Made by a program: the position numbers and the translations under genes. Positions 22,961-35,941 of a stretch of 64,000 bases of DNA are shown here, piece after piece. Position 1 is the stretch's first letter; every line of letters starts with the position of its first letter. Below the pieces are notes generated by a model that had not been told where the DNA came from, did not search any database, and was given only the letters and a program-made list of their open reading frames with translations. This DNA is from OM182 bacterium MED-G28 (lineage in GTDB: Bacteria; Pseudomonadota; Gammaproteobacteria; Pseudomonadales; Pseudohongiellaceae), in contig NTJZ01000004.1 of assembly GCA_002457215.1 (NCBI GenBank), forward strand, positions 186,001-250,000, read 5' to 3'.

Positions 22961-25354
22961 ATGAAATTCAGTGAACTGTGGCTTAAAGAGTTAATCGACC
23001 ATCAGATGAGCTCTGAAAATTTGATAGAGAGCTTAACTATGGCCGGTTTAGAAGTAGATGGAATTGTTCCCGTTGCGCGAGAATTCTCTGATGTCATAGT
23101 TGTAGAAGTTACCAAGGTCCAGCCTCATCCTGATGCGAACAAGCTTAGTTTGTGTGAAGTGAGTGATGGTGCACATTCTTTTCAAGTGGTCTGTGGTGCG
23201 CCTAATGTAAAAGTGGGGATGAAAGCGCCTTTTGCTAAAGTAGGTGCAAGGATAGATATTCCTGATGAAGACAAGCCTTTTGTAATTAAGGCGGCCAAAT
23301 TGAGAGGGATAGAATCAAAGGGCATGTTGTGCTCCGCCGAGGAGCTTGGGTTAGAGGAGAAATCTGAAGGCTTGCTATCTTTGCCGGAATACATGACGGT
23401 TGGCGAAGACATAAGAAAAGAATTGAAACTCGAAGATAAAACTATAGAGTTAGACTTGACTCCTAACAGAGGAGACTGTCTGGGTATGATTGGCTTAGCA
23501 AGAGAATTGGGCGTGCTAACTCGAACCAATGTCAATGAGCATGAGATTTCTTCTGCTCGCGTAGGTATTTCTGAAGAACTTCCTATCACAATTTCTGCCA
23601 AGGACTCGTGTCCCAGATATTTAGGGCGAGTTATTAAAAATATTAATGTTAATTCCGTCTCGCCCTATTGGCTGCAAGAGAAGCTTCGCAGATCTGGTTT
23701 GCGCAGTGTTGATCCAATTGTAGATGTTACAAATTTTGTTTTGATCGAATTAGGGCAGCCGATGCATGCATTTGATTTTAACGAATTAATAGGTGGTATC
23801 GATGTGCGAATGGCGAGAGATGGTGAGAAGCTAACCTTGCTCGATGGGAAGGAAATTGTTTTAAATCCAGAAGTCCTCGTAATTGCAGATCATGAAAAGC
23901 CGGTGGCTATGGCTGGAATTATGGGTGGGTTGAAGACAGCGGTTACTGATTCCACCACAGATGTATATCTGGAGTGTGCCTATTTCGCTCCACTCGCAAT
24001 CGCAGGTAAAGCAAGGTTATTTGGTATGCAGACTGATGCATCACATCGTTATGAGCGTGGTGTTGATTATACATTACAGTCCCGAGCAATGGAGCGAGCT
24101 ACAGAGCTTCTTTTAGAGATAGCTGGTGGAACACCTGGTCCTATTACCGAAACGGTAGGAAATCTACCGAAAGCGATTACGGTGGAATTGCGTTTTCAAA
24201 GCGTTAAAGAAGTCTTAGGTATTGAGATGGATTCCGATGAGATTCAAGACATAATTTCGCGCCTTGGGTTTTCAGTAATTAAAAGGAGTGAGCAAGTACT
24301 AACGGTTGAGGTACCCCCGTACAGGTTTGATGTCAGCATAGAGGCGGATCTTATCGAAGAATTAGCTAGGATTTACGGTTATAACAACATTCCTGAAACT
24401 AGGGGAGTAGGGCGGCAGTTGCTTTCGGCTACTATAGAGGCCCAAATTCCTTTACGGAGAATTCGTTACCAGTTAGTGGCTCTGGGCTATCAGGAAGTTG
24501 TAACTTATGCATTCATTGCCCCAACTTTGTCTAAAGTAGTCCTAGGTTCTGACGGGAGCACGATTGCCCTTCAAAATCCGATTTCTGAAGACATGTCACT
24601 AATGCGCAGCAGTCTTTTGCCTGGGTTAATAAGCGCTTATCAATATAACTCGAATAGACAGAGGGACCGATTAAGACTTTTTGAAACTGGACTCGTTTTT
24701 AGTCAGTCGGGCAACGAAATTCAACAAACCTCGATGATTGGAGGGCTAATTAGCGGACAAAGAAATCCTGTAAATTGGGCTAATAAGAAAGAGGTAGGCG
24801 ATTTTTATGACATAAAAGGTGATGTAGAGGTTTTGCTTAGTCTTAAAGGACAGTCTATGGGGATTCGTTTTGTCGCAGCCGAGAGACCTGGCTTCCATCC
24901 AGGACAGTGTGCCCGTATACAGGATATGCAGGGTAATGAAATTGGTCACCTCGGAGCTCTGCATCCGGCTGCCGCTATACAATTAGGAATAGAAAGTACA
25001 GTCTATATATTTGAATTATTGCAAGCGGCGGTGGAATCATCCGAAATACCACGAGCAACAGAGCTGTCAAAATACCCCGAAGTTAGTCGAGATCTGGCAA
25101 TCGTTATTGATGAATTTGTCAGTTCTAGTGCTATTCTTGCGATGGTTGAAGACAAGGCAGGGGAATTCTTGGTAGGCTCGAGAATATTTGATGTTTATCA
25201 AGGGGATGCGGTATCAAAAGGCAAAAAAAGTATCGCTTTGGGCTTGACGTGGCAGCATCCTTCCCGCACTCTTAGTGACGAAGAAATAAATACAATAATA
25301 AGTAGCTGCATCAAAGAACTAGAAGAACAATTTAATGCAAATTTGCGGAATTAA
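22961..25354 (+). CDS. pheT: Phenylalanyl-tRNA synthetase beta subunit
   Basis: MKFSELWLKELID, DLTPNRGDCLGMIGLARELG, tRNA-binding domain, C-terminal anticodon-binding domain (YPEVSRDLAIVIDE). Confidence 0.98.
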   Translation: MKFSELWLKELIDHQMSSENLIESLTMAGLEVDGIVPVAREFSDVIVVEVTKVQPHPDANKLSLCEVSDGAHSFQVVCGAPNVKVGMKAPFAKVGARIDIPDEDKPFVIKAAKLRGIESKGMLCSAEELGLEEKSEGLLSLPEYMTVGEDIRKELKLEDKTIELDLTPNRGDCLGMIGLARELGVLTRTNVNEHEISSARVGISEELPITISAKDSCPRYLGRVIKNINVNSVSPYWLQEKLRRSGLRSVDPIVDVTNFVLIELGQPMHAFDFNELIGGIDVRMARDGEKLTLLDGKEIVLNPEVLVIADHEKPVAMAGIMGGLKTAVTDSTTDVYLECAYFAPLAIAGKARLFGMQTDASHRYERGVDYTLQSRAMERATELLLEIAGGTPGPITETVGNLPKAITVELRFQSVKEVLGIEMDSDEIQDIISRLGFSVIKRSEQVLTVEVPPYRFDVSIEADLIEELARIYGYNNIPETRGVGRQLLSATIEAQIPLRRIRYQLVALGYQEVVTYAFIAPTLSKVVLGSDGSTIALQNPISEDMSLMRSSLLPGLISAYQYNSNRQRDRLRLFETGLVFSQSGNEIQQTSMIGGLISGQRNPVNWANKKEVGDFYDIKGDVEVLLSLKGQSMGIRFVAAERPGFHPGQCARIQDMQGNEIGHLGALHPAAAIQLGIESTVYIFELLQAAVESSEIPRATELSKYPEVSRDLAIVIDEFVSSSAILAMVEDKAGEFLVGSRIFDVYQGDAVSKGKKSIALGLTWQHPSRTLSDEEINTIISSCIKELEEQFNANLRN

Positions 25355-25369
25355 GCTGAGGAGTTGAGT

Positions 25370-25678
25370 ATGGGCGATGGAGCACTCACAAAAGCTGATA
25401 TGGCTGAACGCCTGTTTGAGGAACTCGGACTAAATAAGCGCGAAGCCAAAGAAGTGGTGGAAGAATTTTTTGAGGAAGTCCGTTTGTCTCTAGAAAGGAA
25501 TGAGCAAGTTAAATTATCCGGCTACGGCAATTTTGACCTAAGAGATAAGAAGCAGCGACCTGGAAGAAACCCAAAAACCGGTCAAGAAATTCCAATCAAG
25601 GCTAGAAGGGTTGTGACATTCCGACCGGGCCAAAAACTTAAGGCAAGAGTAGAAGGATATGCTGGAACCGAAGAATAA
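25370..25678 (+). CDS. ihfA: Integration host factor subunit alpha
   Basis: [33 protein letters not shown]...[24 protein letters not shown]; follows pheT. Confidence 0.96.
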   Translation: MGDGALTKADMAERLFEELGLNKREAKEVVEEFFEEVRLSLERNEQVKLSGYGNFDLRDKKQRPGRNPKTGQEIPIKARRVVTFRPGQKLKARVEGYAGTEE

Positions 25679-26012
25679 CGACGAATTACCTTTAATTCCA
25701 CCAAAACGCTATTTCACGATCGGCGAAGTGGGCGAACTTTGCGCCGTCAAACCCCATGTGTTGCGTTATTGGGAAGCAGAGTTTCCTCAGCTAAAGCCCG
25801 TAAAACGTCGAGGAAATCGCCGCTATTATCAACGTCAAGATGTTGTACTTATCCGCCAAATCAAGAGTTTGCTTTATGAGCAGGGATATACTATTGGCGG
25901 TGCACGTCAAAAGATGAGCGATGACCCAAATGAAGTTGCTAGGCCCAGTATCAATTCAAGCGAAATAAAATCGCTCGTGAGAGATCTCGAGGATGTAATC
26001 AGGCGAATTTAA
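25659..26012 (+). CDS. MerR family transcriptional regulator
   Basis: [45 protein letters not shown]; overlaps the 3' end of ihfA. Confidence 0.93.
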   Translation: MLEPKNNDELPLIPPKRYFTIGEVGELCAVKPHVLRYWEAEFPQLKPVKRRGNRRYYQRQDVVLIRQIKSLLYEQGYTIGGARQKMSDDPNEVARPSINSSEIKSLVRDLEDVIRRI

Positions 26013-26170
26013 GCCTCGGCTAGATTTTTCGAATTATTTATTGTTATCCATTTTTCTATCTGTGATTAGCGAAGTTTGTTATCGCATAGTATTTATGCCA
26101 ACTGAATCTGATGATAAGTAAACCTTTTTAGTTTCCCGATTAATCTTTGGCTATTTAAAAGGCTTTCAAA

Positions 26171-26247
26171 CGGGGCGTAGCGCAGTCTGGTAGCGCACTA
26201 CACTGGGGGTGTAGTGGTCGTCGGTTCAAATCCGGCCGCCCCGACCA
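26171..26247 (+). tRNA. tRNA-Pro(GGG)
   Basis: CGGGGCG/CGCCCCG acceptor, CTACA-CTGGGGG-TGTAG anticodon arm (GGG), GGTTCAAATCC T arm, encoded CCA. Confidence 0.96.
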
Positions 26248-26744
26248 ATTTCTTGTCCAGCGTAATACATTCCGATACTAGGAGATACCAACAATTTGTT
26301 GGTGCTTGTTAAAATAGTAAATGAGATACCAATATTAGGTATATCTTGTGATCAAATAGCAGATAGAGATCAAAGTACTACCCTGTCCTATCGTAGACTG
26401 GTGTATGTAAAAGCTGACAGCAATATTCGTTAAGAAGTTTAGGTCTTGTTGTAAGGCGTTCATTCTAGATACTACTGCAGGCCCGGTTTTGATTTCGAGT
26501 ATGCTAGTTATGGATAATGCTTGATCAATAATTGGTCATAGGCAGTAAATACTTTTCGTGACATGCTATTTTTTAGTCTACTTCGGCCGATTTACACTGT
26601 TATCAATTACTTTTATCAGATAGAATTTTGCGCCATCAAAATGCTGAATTTAATGCAGATTTCTTTCTTGTCCTTTCCAGTCTTTTCATCTAGACCTTGC
26701 AATACTGCCGCCACAGAAAACTCGGCTGGCAGAGTGAGGCACCA

Positions 26745-29700
26745 ATGCGGTTGAAGTGCATAAAGTTGGCAGGTTTTAAATCCTTCGTAGACACAACTAC
26801 TATTAATTTTCCTTCTAATTTAGGTGCCGTGGTAGGGCCCAATGGCTGCGGTAAATCTAATGTCATCGATGCAGTGCGATGGGTAATGGGTGAGAGTTCA
26901 GCTAAGAATCTACGTGGCGAGCATATGACTGATGTGATTTTCAATGGTTCCAGCGCTCGCAAGCCAGTGGGCCAGGCCAGTGTTGAATTGGTTTTTGATA
27001 ATCATGACCGCAAACTTACTGGCGAATATGCGAACTTTAGCGAAGTTTCGATCAAGCGCAAGGTTGATCGTGAATCGCAGTCTACATATTCTCTCAATGG
27101 CACAACCTGTCGTCGCCGTGACGTCACTGATATTTTCCTTGGCACAGGTTTGGGCGCTAGAAGTTATTCGATTATTGAGCAGGGAATGGTCTCTCGTCTA
27201 ATCGAATCAAAACCGGAGGAGTTGCGTGTCTTTATAGAAGAGGCGGCTGGGATTTCAAAATACAAGGAACGGCGCCGTGAAACTGAGCGCCGGATTAAAA
27301 GAACCAAAGAAAACTTAGAACGATTAGCTGATATTCGCGAAGAGTTGCAGCGTCAACTGCAGCACCTCAAAAGACAATCTGTTGCCGCTGAGAAGTATGG
27401 CGAACTGAAGCAGCAGGAACGTAGTACAACCGCAAACCTTAATGCTCTGAGATGGCGTAGCCTGGACGACGATATCAAAGTTAATCAGGAATCTGTTAAT
27501 AACCTTGAGATCAACATCGAATCGACGGTTGCGGACCAGCGATCTATTGATGCTAAGGTGGAAAAACATCTCGCTGACAACTCAGATTTGACGGATGCCT
27601 TAGGTGATGTTCAAGCTAGGTTTTATAGTCTCGGAAATGATATTGCTCGTATCGAACAGTCTATTGAGCACCATCTTGAGCGAGTGGATCAACTCAAGCT
27701 TGACTTAACTGAAACGGAAGACGGTTGGACCCAGTCTCAGGAAGAGTTGAATACTGACTTACGTAAGATTACTCAATTAGATGCTGAACTAAAGTCTATT
27801 GCCCCCCAGCTCGATTCGGCAGAGAGGGTAGAAGTTGAATCTTCCAAATTACTGGCTGAGGCCGAGCGAGCATTGCAATGCTGGCAAGAAGACTGGGATA
27901 AATTTAACCAGCGCGCCGAAGAGCCAAGACAAATTGCTGAAGTTGAGCAGTCCCGAATTCAGCAGTTAGAGAATATTGTAGACCGAGGACTATTAAGGAA
28001 AAAAAGACTTGAAGAAGAGCTGGGTCAGTTAGGGCAGGCCTCAGTAGACACAGACTTTCAATTGCAGCTGCAGGAAGTGACCCGATTCGAGACTGAAATT
28101 GATCAACAACAGCATAGAGCAAAAGAATTAGTCGCTGCCATTGATACATCTCGAGAAGCGCTCAACATCTGCACCGAAGAGTTGGATTCAGTGAGAAGCA
28201 AATTACAAACAAGCAAAGGTAAGCACGCTTCGTTGGACTCCTTGCAGCAAGCAGCGCTTGGGCAAGACAATCTTGAGATCAATAATTGGCTCAAATTACG
28301 TGGGCTAGACAAGCAAATACGACTAGCTGAAAGCCTCCGTATAGAAAACGGCTGGGAAATGGCTACCGAAGCGGTGCTAGGAGACACCTTGCAGTCGATT
28401 TGTATAGAAGGGTTGGGTCAGATCGATGTTCTGCTTAGTAATTTACCTAAGGGTAAGCTCAGCCTATTGGATATTTCTAAAACTGCCCAGATAAAGATTG
28501 AAAACCAGACGCTTGAACCTCTAACTTCGAAGGTAAGCAGTAAGTGGGATATCAGCGACTTGCTGAGCGGAATTTACGTCGCAGATGACTTGGAGGATGC
28601 GCTATGCAAGCGAACAGCGCTAGGGGAAGATGAGTCCATTATTACACGCGAAGGAATTTGGATAGGAGCGAATTGGATTCAGATAAAGAACAAAGCGTCG
28701 CAGGATTCTATTGTAGAAAGAGGTGGATTGATAATTGATCTAATGTCGGAGATCAATATTTCAACGGAAAAAGCAGAGGGTTTAGTTAAAAGGTGTGAGG
28801 AGCTGAGACATGGGGTAGCCAGATTGGAATCTGAGCGGGAGCAACTCCAAACTGAGCTTGCAGAGCAATCCAAGCAGCTCGGAGAGATGAAATCCGTAAT
28901 TAGCGCTCAACAAGCTAAAGATGAGCAAGCTGAGACTCGCAAAATCAGGATTAAACAGGAGTTAGAGGAGCTATCACTTCAGTTAACCACCGAAGAGGAA
29001 AATATATCAGAGGCTCGTGCGCGTCTTCAAGCTGCTCTTGACAGTATGGCCGATGATGTCGGGGGTCGTGAAGAGTTAGAAAAAGTTCGGGAAGCCACCC
29101 AGAAAGCACTAGAAACTATTCGTGAAAAGTCTAGCAATGACAAAAATTTAGCGCACAAACTTGCATTAGAAAAACAAGCACTAGAGGCTCAGCTGCAGTC
29201 AACGCGTGAAACGATGGATCGAATGGCGAGCCAGGTGCAGCGATCAAAAGAAAGAGTCGAATCACTTTCCTCTCAAATCCTAGAATCAGACCAACCGCTA
29301 GGTGAGATGCGGATAGATCTGGAAGGCTTGCTTGGGAAGCGGTTAGAGGTGGAGAAAGAACTGGGTTTTGCCAAAAGTAAAGTAGATGAGAATGAACACA
29401 CTATTCGCCAGCTCGAGCAGGAGCGTAATCAGCACCAAGAAAAACAAAATAAGCTTAGGGAATTGCTAATGGAGTCTAGGCTGAAGAGCGAAGGTGCTTC
29501 GGTGAAGAGAGATGCTCTGCTTGCACAGTTGAAAGAAGCCAAATATGAGCTTGATCAAGTTCTCGAAAATATGCCAGAGGGCTTGGAAGAATCGCAATGC
29601 GAGCAGGATCTGGATAAGCTCTCTAATCGAATTCAGCGCTTGGGCCCTATTAATCTAGCTGCTATTGATGAGTATGATCAGCAGAGCGAACGTAAAATTT

Positions 29701-30254
29701 ACCTAGATCGGCAAAATGAAGATTTAGAAAGGGCATTAAATACGCTTCAAAATGCGATTCGTAAGATAGATAAGGAAACTCGGACCCGTTTTAAAGAGAC
29801 GTTTGATAAGATTAATACGGGATTACAAAATCTCTTTCCTCGAGTTTTTGGCGGTGGTCATGCCTATCTGGATATGACTGGGGAAGATTTGCTGGACACT
29901 GGTGTTGCTATCATGGCGCGTCCTCCTGGGAAGAGAAATAGCACAATTCATCTTCTTTCCGGGGGCGAGAAAGCAATGACTGCGATCGCGCTGGTTTTCT
30001 CCATCTTCCATTTAAACCCATCGCCTTTCTGTATGCTAGACGAGGTTGATGCACCACTGGATGACGCTAATGTGGGTCGCTATGCGAATCTAGTGAAGGA
30101 GATGGCTGAGACGGTTCAGTTCATTTTCATTACTCACAACAAAATTACCATGGAAATGGCGAACCAGTTGCTTGGGGTCACCATGCATGAAGCCGGTGTG
30201 TCCAGAATTGTAGCTGTTGATATTGATGAGGCTTCAGAATTGGCGACAATGTAG
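26745..30254 (+). CDS. smc: Chromosome segregation protein SMC
   Basis: MRLKCIKLAGFKSFVDTT, VGPNGCGKSNVIDAVRWVMGE, long coiled coils and hinge, LLSGGEKAMTAIALVFSIF, CMLDEVDAPLDDANV. Start corrected from 26697. Confidence 0.97.
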   Translation: MRLKCIKLAGFKSFVDTTTINFPSNLGAVVGPNGCGKSNVIDAVRWVMGESSAKNLRGEHMTDVIFNGSSARKPVGQASVELVFDNHDRKLTGEYANFSEVSIKRKVDRESQSTYSLNGTTCRRRDVTDIFLGTGLGARSYSIIEQGMVSRLIESKPEELRVFIEEAAGISKYKERRRETERRIKRTKENLERLADIREELQRQLQHLKRQSVAAEKYGELKQQERSTTANLNALRWRSLDDDIKVNQESVNNLEINIESTVADQRSIDAKVEKHLADNSDLTDALGDVQARFYSLGNDIARIEQSIEHHLERVDQLKLDLTETEDGWTQSQEELNTDLRKITQLDAELKSIAPQLDSAERVEVESSKLLAEAERALQCWQEDWDKFNQRAEEPRQIAEVEQSRIQQLENIVDRGLLRKKRLEEELGQLGQASVDTDFQLQLQEVTRFETEIDQQQHRAKELVAAIDTSREALNICTEELDSVRSKLQTSKGKHASLDSLQQAALGQDNLEINNWLKLRGLDKQIRLAESLRIENGWEMATEAVLGDTLQSICIEGLGQIDVLLSNLPKGKLSLLDISKTAQIKIENQTLEPLTSKVSSKWDISDLLSGIYVADDLEDALCKRTALGEDESIITREGIWIGANWIQIKNKASQDSIVERGGLIIDLMSEINISTEKAEGLVKRCEELRHGVARLESEREQLQTELAEQSKQLGEMKSVISAQQAKDEQAETRKIRIKQELEELSLQLTTEEENISEARARLQAALDSMADDVGGREELEKVREATQKALETIREKSSNDKNLAHKLALEKQALEAQLQSTRETMDRMASQVQRSKERVESLSSQILESDQPLGEMRIDLEGLLGKRLEVEKELGFAKSKVDENEHTIRQLEQERNQHQEKQNKLRELLMESRLKSEGASVKRDALLAQLKEAKYELDQVLENMPEGLEESQCEQDLDKLSNRIQRLGPINLAAIDEYDQQSERKIYLDRQNEDLERALNTLQNAIRKIDKETRTRFKETFDKINTGLQNLFPRVFGGGHAYLDMTGEDLLDTGVAIMARPPGKRNSTIHLLSGGEKAMTAIALVFSIFHLNPSPFCMLDEVDAPLDDANVGRYANLVKEMAETVQFIFITHNKITMEMANQLLGVTMHEAGVSRIVAVDIDEASELATM

Positions 30255-30386
30255 CTGTCCGAAATTCTTATAATTCACACTTCTCTTTTTTCTCGGAATG
30301 TCCTATTTGAGCTAAAGAAATTTCGGTAACTGTAAGATAACATTTGAAAATTTGGTGTATTTAAGAAGCTCAACTATAGGCCAGTT

Positions 30387-32258
30387 ATGAGTCCTCGCGA
30401 ACTGATAATTTTTTTATTAGGCCTCGCCACCGCGGCAGCTATTTTGCGTGGGCTTTACATTGCTATTCAGGCCCGGCGTGGCCAAATCAAACTTGTTATT
30501 GATAAGAATATTCCTCAGGACGTTGACCTAGATGCGCTTGAGCTGTCTGAGCTTCCGGGCGGAGGTGCTCGGGTAGTCGAAAGATCCTTGCGGGCAGTTA
30601 ATTCTCAGAACAGTGCCATTGAGGCCGCCAACGCTAGGTCGGCATCTTTAGGGTTGGGTATTGAGAAGGAAGAATCCCCTGCAATCCCGGTGTTAATGGA
30701 TACGGTTGAATTAACAGAGGAGGTTCAATTCGAAGAGCAGGGGCCTGGCACCGCAGGTATTAAAGAAAGCTTTGCAGCAATGGGGCAGGAGGGTTTTCAG
30801 GTAGAAGAAAATCTGGTGGACGTTTCTTATGAGAAGACGGATCTCGATAATTTCGCTACTCAAAGAGAAGTAAGTTATGAAGATCCTGATGACGTTCTGT
30901 TCGACTACTTTGACGAAGCAAGCTCGTCACCCTTGGAAACAGTGTCAAAAGATGTTGAGTCCGAAGACCTTGAAGAAGCTGAAGAAATAGAAGAAATAGA
31001 TGTGCGGAGATCTTATGGGAAAGACGGCATGGCTGCTGTAATCCCTGATTACCCCGACAATGAATGGGCTGACGATAATGATGAGGAAGAAGATGAAATC
31101 CCCGATGGATTTCATGAGGAAGAGTTTGGCGGTTCATCTGATTCTGAAGATTTAGAAGGTTGGGCCGCGGGACCGGAATTCGGAGAGGATGTGGGTGTTT
31201 CAGACGAAACATCTTCTGAAGAAGACTTTGAAGACGATGATGCGATTATCGCAGCTTTCAAAAATAGACAAACCTCTAAAGGGGATGATTCTGAATCAGG
31301 TTTTGATGATGATGAACTGGCCCACTTTGATATAGAAGACTCTGAGGATGAAGATGATAATCGGTTAGAGCCTACGATTGCCGTAAGCTTTGAAGATAGT
31401 CTAGATGAATTTTCCATGTCTGCGGGAGACCGGATTGGCTACCAGGCTGCGGAGTCAGAGGGAGATAATCAATCAGAATTGTTCGATACCGATACCGATA
31501 CAGCAGACAATGAAGACATTGAATTAAACAAAGGGGGCAAAGTAAAATCCGGAATCAAGTCTTTAATCTCAGTCTTCGGCCGCCCGAAACAAAAAGAAAT
31601 TGATCATGATGCAAGCCCGGTCGAAGAAACTCTAAATCAATCAGTGCATATAGCTCCCCAAGATGACTCTGACTTAAGTGCCTCCGATTTCAGTGAGCCT
31701 GATCTGTACGAGGAGGACAACGTCAGCAATTTTGAAGACGCAGTTGCCTCATCTAATTCCACAAGCGTCGAAGAACCTATTCGAGCAGATAGTTCTGTCG
31801 AGCAAGAATCAATTCAGCAATCAGAAGTTCTCATTGTTAACGTTATGTCCCGAGATAGAAGAGTTTTTGAAGGGCATGATCTTCTTCAAGCACTCGTTAC
31901 GTCGGGTCTGAAATTTGGTGAGATGAATATATTTCATCATCGCCTTCACAATGGAAATACCGGGCCAGTTATTTTTAGCGTAGCGAATATTCTTAATCCG
32001 GGCGCCTTTGATCTAAATCAGATGGATAATTTTTCTACTATAGGTATCAGCTTTTTTCTAGCGCTTCCAACTCAGATCAACAACTTAGAAGCTTTTGAGC
32101 AGATGTTAGAAATTGCGCAACAAATTCGTGGCGCTCTTGACGGCGAATTAAAAGATGATCACCGTAATGTCATGACAGCGCAGACGATTGAACATTACTA
32201 TCAACGGATTAGAGATTTTGAGTTGCATCAACTCAAGGCTACCGGAAGTCGTGGTTAG
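30387..32258 (+). CDS. zipA: Cell division protein ZipA with extended acidic linker
   Basis: N-terminal TM (LIIFLLGLATAAAILRGLYIAI), long D/E/S-rich linker, C-terminal ZipA FtsZ-binding domain (VLIVNVMSRDRRVFEGHDLLQALVTSGLKFGEMNIFHHR); sits between smc and ligA. Confidence 0.9.
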   Translation: MSPRELIIFLLGLATAAAILRGLYIAIQARRGQIKLVIDKNIPQDVDLDALELSELPGGGARVVERSLRAVNSQNSAIEAANARSASLGLGIEKEESPAIPVLMDTVELTEEVQFEEQGPGTAGIKESFAAMGQEGFQVEENLVDVSYEKTDLDNFATQREVSYEDPDDVLFDYFDEASSSPLETVSKDVESEDLEEAEEIEEIDVRRSYGKDGMAAVIPDYPDNEWADDNDEEEDEIPDGFHEEEFGGSSDSEDLEGWAAGPEFGEDVGVSDETSSEEDFEDDDAIIAAFKNRQTSKGDDSESGFDDDELAHFDIEDSEDEDDNRLEPTIAVSFEDSLDEFSMSAGDRIGYQAAESEGDNQSELFDTDTDTADNEDIELNKGGKVKSGIKSLISVFGRPKQKEIDHDASPVEETLNQSVHIAPQDDSDLSASDFSEPDLYEEDNVSNFEDAVASSNSTSVEEPIRADSSVEQESIQQSEVLIVNVMSRDRRVFEGHDLLQALVTSGLKFGEMNIFHHRLHNGNTGPVIFSVANILNPGAFDLNQMDNFSTIGISFFLALPTQINNLEAFEQMLEIAQQIRGALDGELKDDHRNVMTAQTIEHYYQRIRDFELHQLKATGSRG

Positions 32259-32281
32259 CAGCTCTCATAAATAGTTGATAA

Positions 32282-34306
<2,025 letters not shown>

Positions 34307-34368
34307 AAGTTATTAGCTTTTGGGTATTTTGTTGATTGGGGTCGTTATAAAAACGTGGAAAACTAACA

Positions 34369-35064
34369 ATGCTAGGACAAGGAAATTATGATTGGTTTGA
34401 CAGCAGCAGGTTTAATACGAGCCTTCAGTCGTCTTTAGCTAGTGTCAACGTTCGGGTTGTGCGTATTCTATTGTTGATCCTTTCAGCTCTGGTTCTTTCG
34501 TCTTGTATTAGCTCTCAGCCTCAAAATATCACAAACGTCTGTGAGATATTTGCAGAGCGTCGGAATTGGTATCAGGCAGCTCATGATTCAGAAGAGCGTT
34601 GGAGAATTCCAATCGCAGTGAATATGGCTTTCATTTATCAAGAATCTAGCTTTCGTGCTCGGGCTAAACCGGAGCGTACCCGTTTTCTGTGGGTATTGCC
34701 GGGCCCAAGGCGGTCTTCGGCTTTTGGTTATGCGCAAGCATTAGACAGCACCTGGAACGATTATGAGTCTACATCAGGTAATAGTAGAGCGTCCCGTTCA
34801 AATTTTGCTGATGCGATAGATTTTGTTGCTTGGTACAACGCTAATTCAAGTCTGACAAGTAATATTGCGTCTAGTGACGCCCGCAATCTCTACTTCGCTT
34901 ACCATGAAGGCAACGGTGGTTATCAACGTAGAACATATCTCGATAAGCCATGGTTGATTGATGTGGCGAATAGAGTGCAAGAAAATTCAGAGATATTCAG
35001 TCGCCAGCTCAGTTCTTGCCGACGCGATCTTGAGAAAAATTGGTTTCAACGCCTCCTTTCCTAG
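34369..35064 (+). CDS. Probable lipoprotein with lytic transglycosylase (SLT-like) domain
   Basis: Hydrophobic segment with lipobox LVLSSC; catalytic-region-like IAVNMAFIYQESSFRARA and SAFGYAQALDSTWNDYE. Exact start uncertain. Confidence 0.75.
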   Translation: MLGQGNYDWFDSSRFNTSLQSSLASVNVRVVRILLLILSALVLSSCISSQPQNITNVCEIFAERRNWYQAAHDSEERWRIPIAVNMAFIYQESSFRARAKPERTRFLWVLPGPRRSSAFGYAQALDSTWNDYESTSGNSRASRSNFADAIDFVAWYNANSSLTSNIASSDARNLYFAYHEGNGGYQRRTYLDKPWLIDVANRVQENSEIFSRQLSSCRRDLEKNWFQRLLS

Positions 35065-35131
35065 TAAACTTAATCTTAGCTAAATAATTGGTTTTATAGT
35101 CCTTTCATAAATAGGTGGTTTTAAGAAGCAT

Positions 35132-35941
35132 ATGAGTTGGTGGGGACGAGTAGTTGGTGGAACCTTTGGGTTCATGATGGGTGGACCTTTAGGTGCATTG
35201 ATGGGTGCTGCTTTAGGAAACTACTTTGATAGCGGCCTTAGTAACCTCAGTATTGATGAATCTCTTGGCCTTGGCTCAAGGGAGAGAGTTCAGTCTGTTT
35301 TCTTTACAACAACCTTCGCCTTAATGGGCTATATCGCTAAGGTTGATGGTCGCGTAACTAAGGATGAGATTGCCATGGCCGAAAGGGTCATGCAGCAAAT
35401 GAATCTAAATCAACAGCAGCGCACTGTTGCAATGAATCTTTTTAACGAAGGCAAAAAGGAAGGCTTCCCTGTGCATGAAGTCTTGGCGCAGTTTAAGCGT
35501 GAAAGCTTTAGGCGTAGAAACTTAGTTCAAATATTTTTAGAAATTATTGTTACCACTGCCTTCGCTGACGGGCTATTACATTCCCGAGAGCAAAAAGTCT
35601 TACAAGACGTCGCGCACGATCTTGGTTATTCCCGAAATCAATTTAATGATCTGCTCGCTCGATTATCGGGTCAAGCTCAATTTGGTGACCCAGTATCTAG
35701 TTATGACAAATTAACGGCTGCTTATGAATTGCTTGGTATTTCAGAAAGTGCAACTAGTGGTGAGGTTAAAAAAGCGTATCGCAGACAGATGAACCAGCAC
35801 CATCCGGACAAGTTAGTCGCCAAGGGCCTTCCGGAAGAGATGATCGATATAGCAACAACAAAGACGCAGGACATTAAAGCAGCCTACGAGCTAATTAAAG
35901 CCAATCAATCATCAGGAAGAGCAACATCATATCGGGGCTAA
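35132..35941 (+). CDS. djlA: DjlA-like co-chaperone (TerB-like domain + C-terminal J domain)
   Basis: N-terminal glycine-rich TM (GGTFGFMMGGPLGALMGAALG), TerB-like domain, J domain AYELLGISESATSGEVKKAYRRQMNQHHPDKL. Confidence 0.9.
   Translation: MSWWGRVVGGTFGFMMGGPLGALMGAALGNYFDSGLSNLSIDESLGLGSRERVQSVFFTTTFALMGYIAKVDGRVTKDEIAMAERVMQQMNLNQQQRTVAMNLFNEGKKEGFPVHEVLAQFKRESFRRRNLVQIFLEIIVTTAFADGLLHSREQKVLQDVAHDLGYSRNQFNDLLARLSGQAQFGDPVSSYDKLTAAYELLGISESATSGEVKKAYRRQMNQHHPDKLVAKGLPEEMIDIATTKTQDIKAAYELIKANQSSGRATSYRG

Noticed and set aside
26563-26754. 63-aa ORF upstream of smc (MLFFSLLRPIYTVINYFYQIE...)
   Set aside because: No SD or recognisable motif, and it runs into the smc start region; probably chance in AT-rich spacer.
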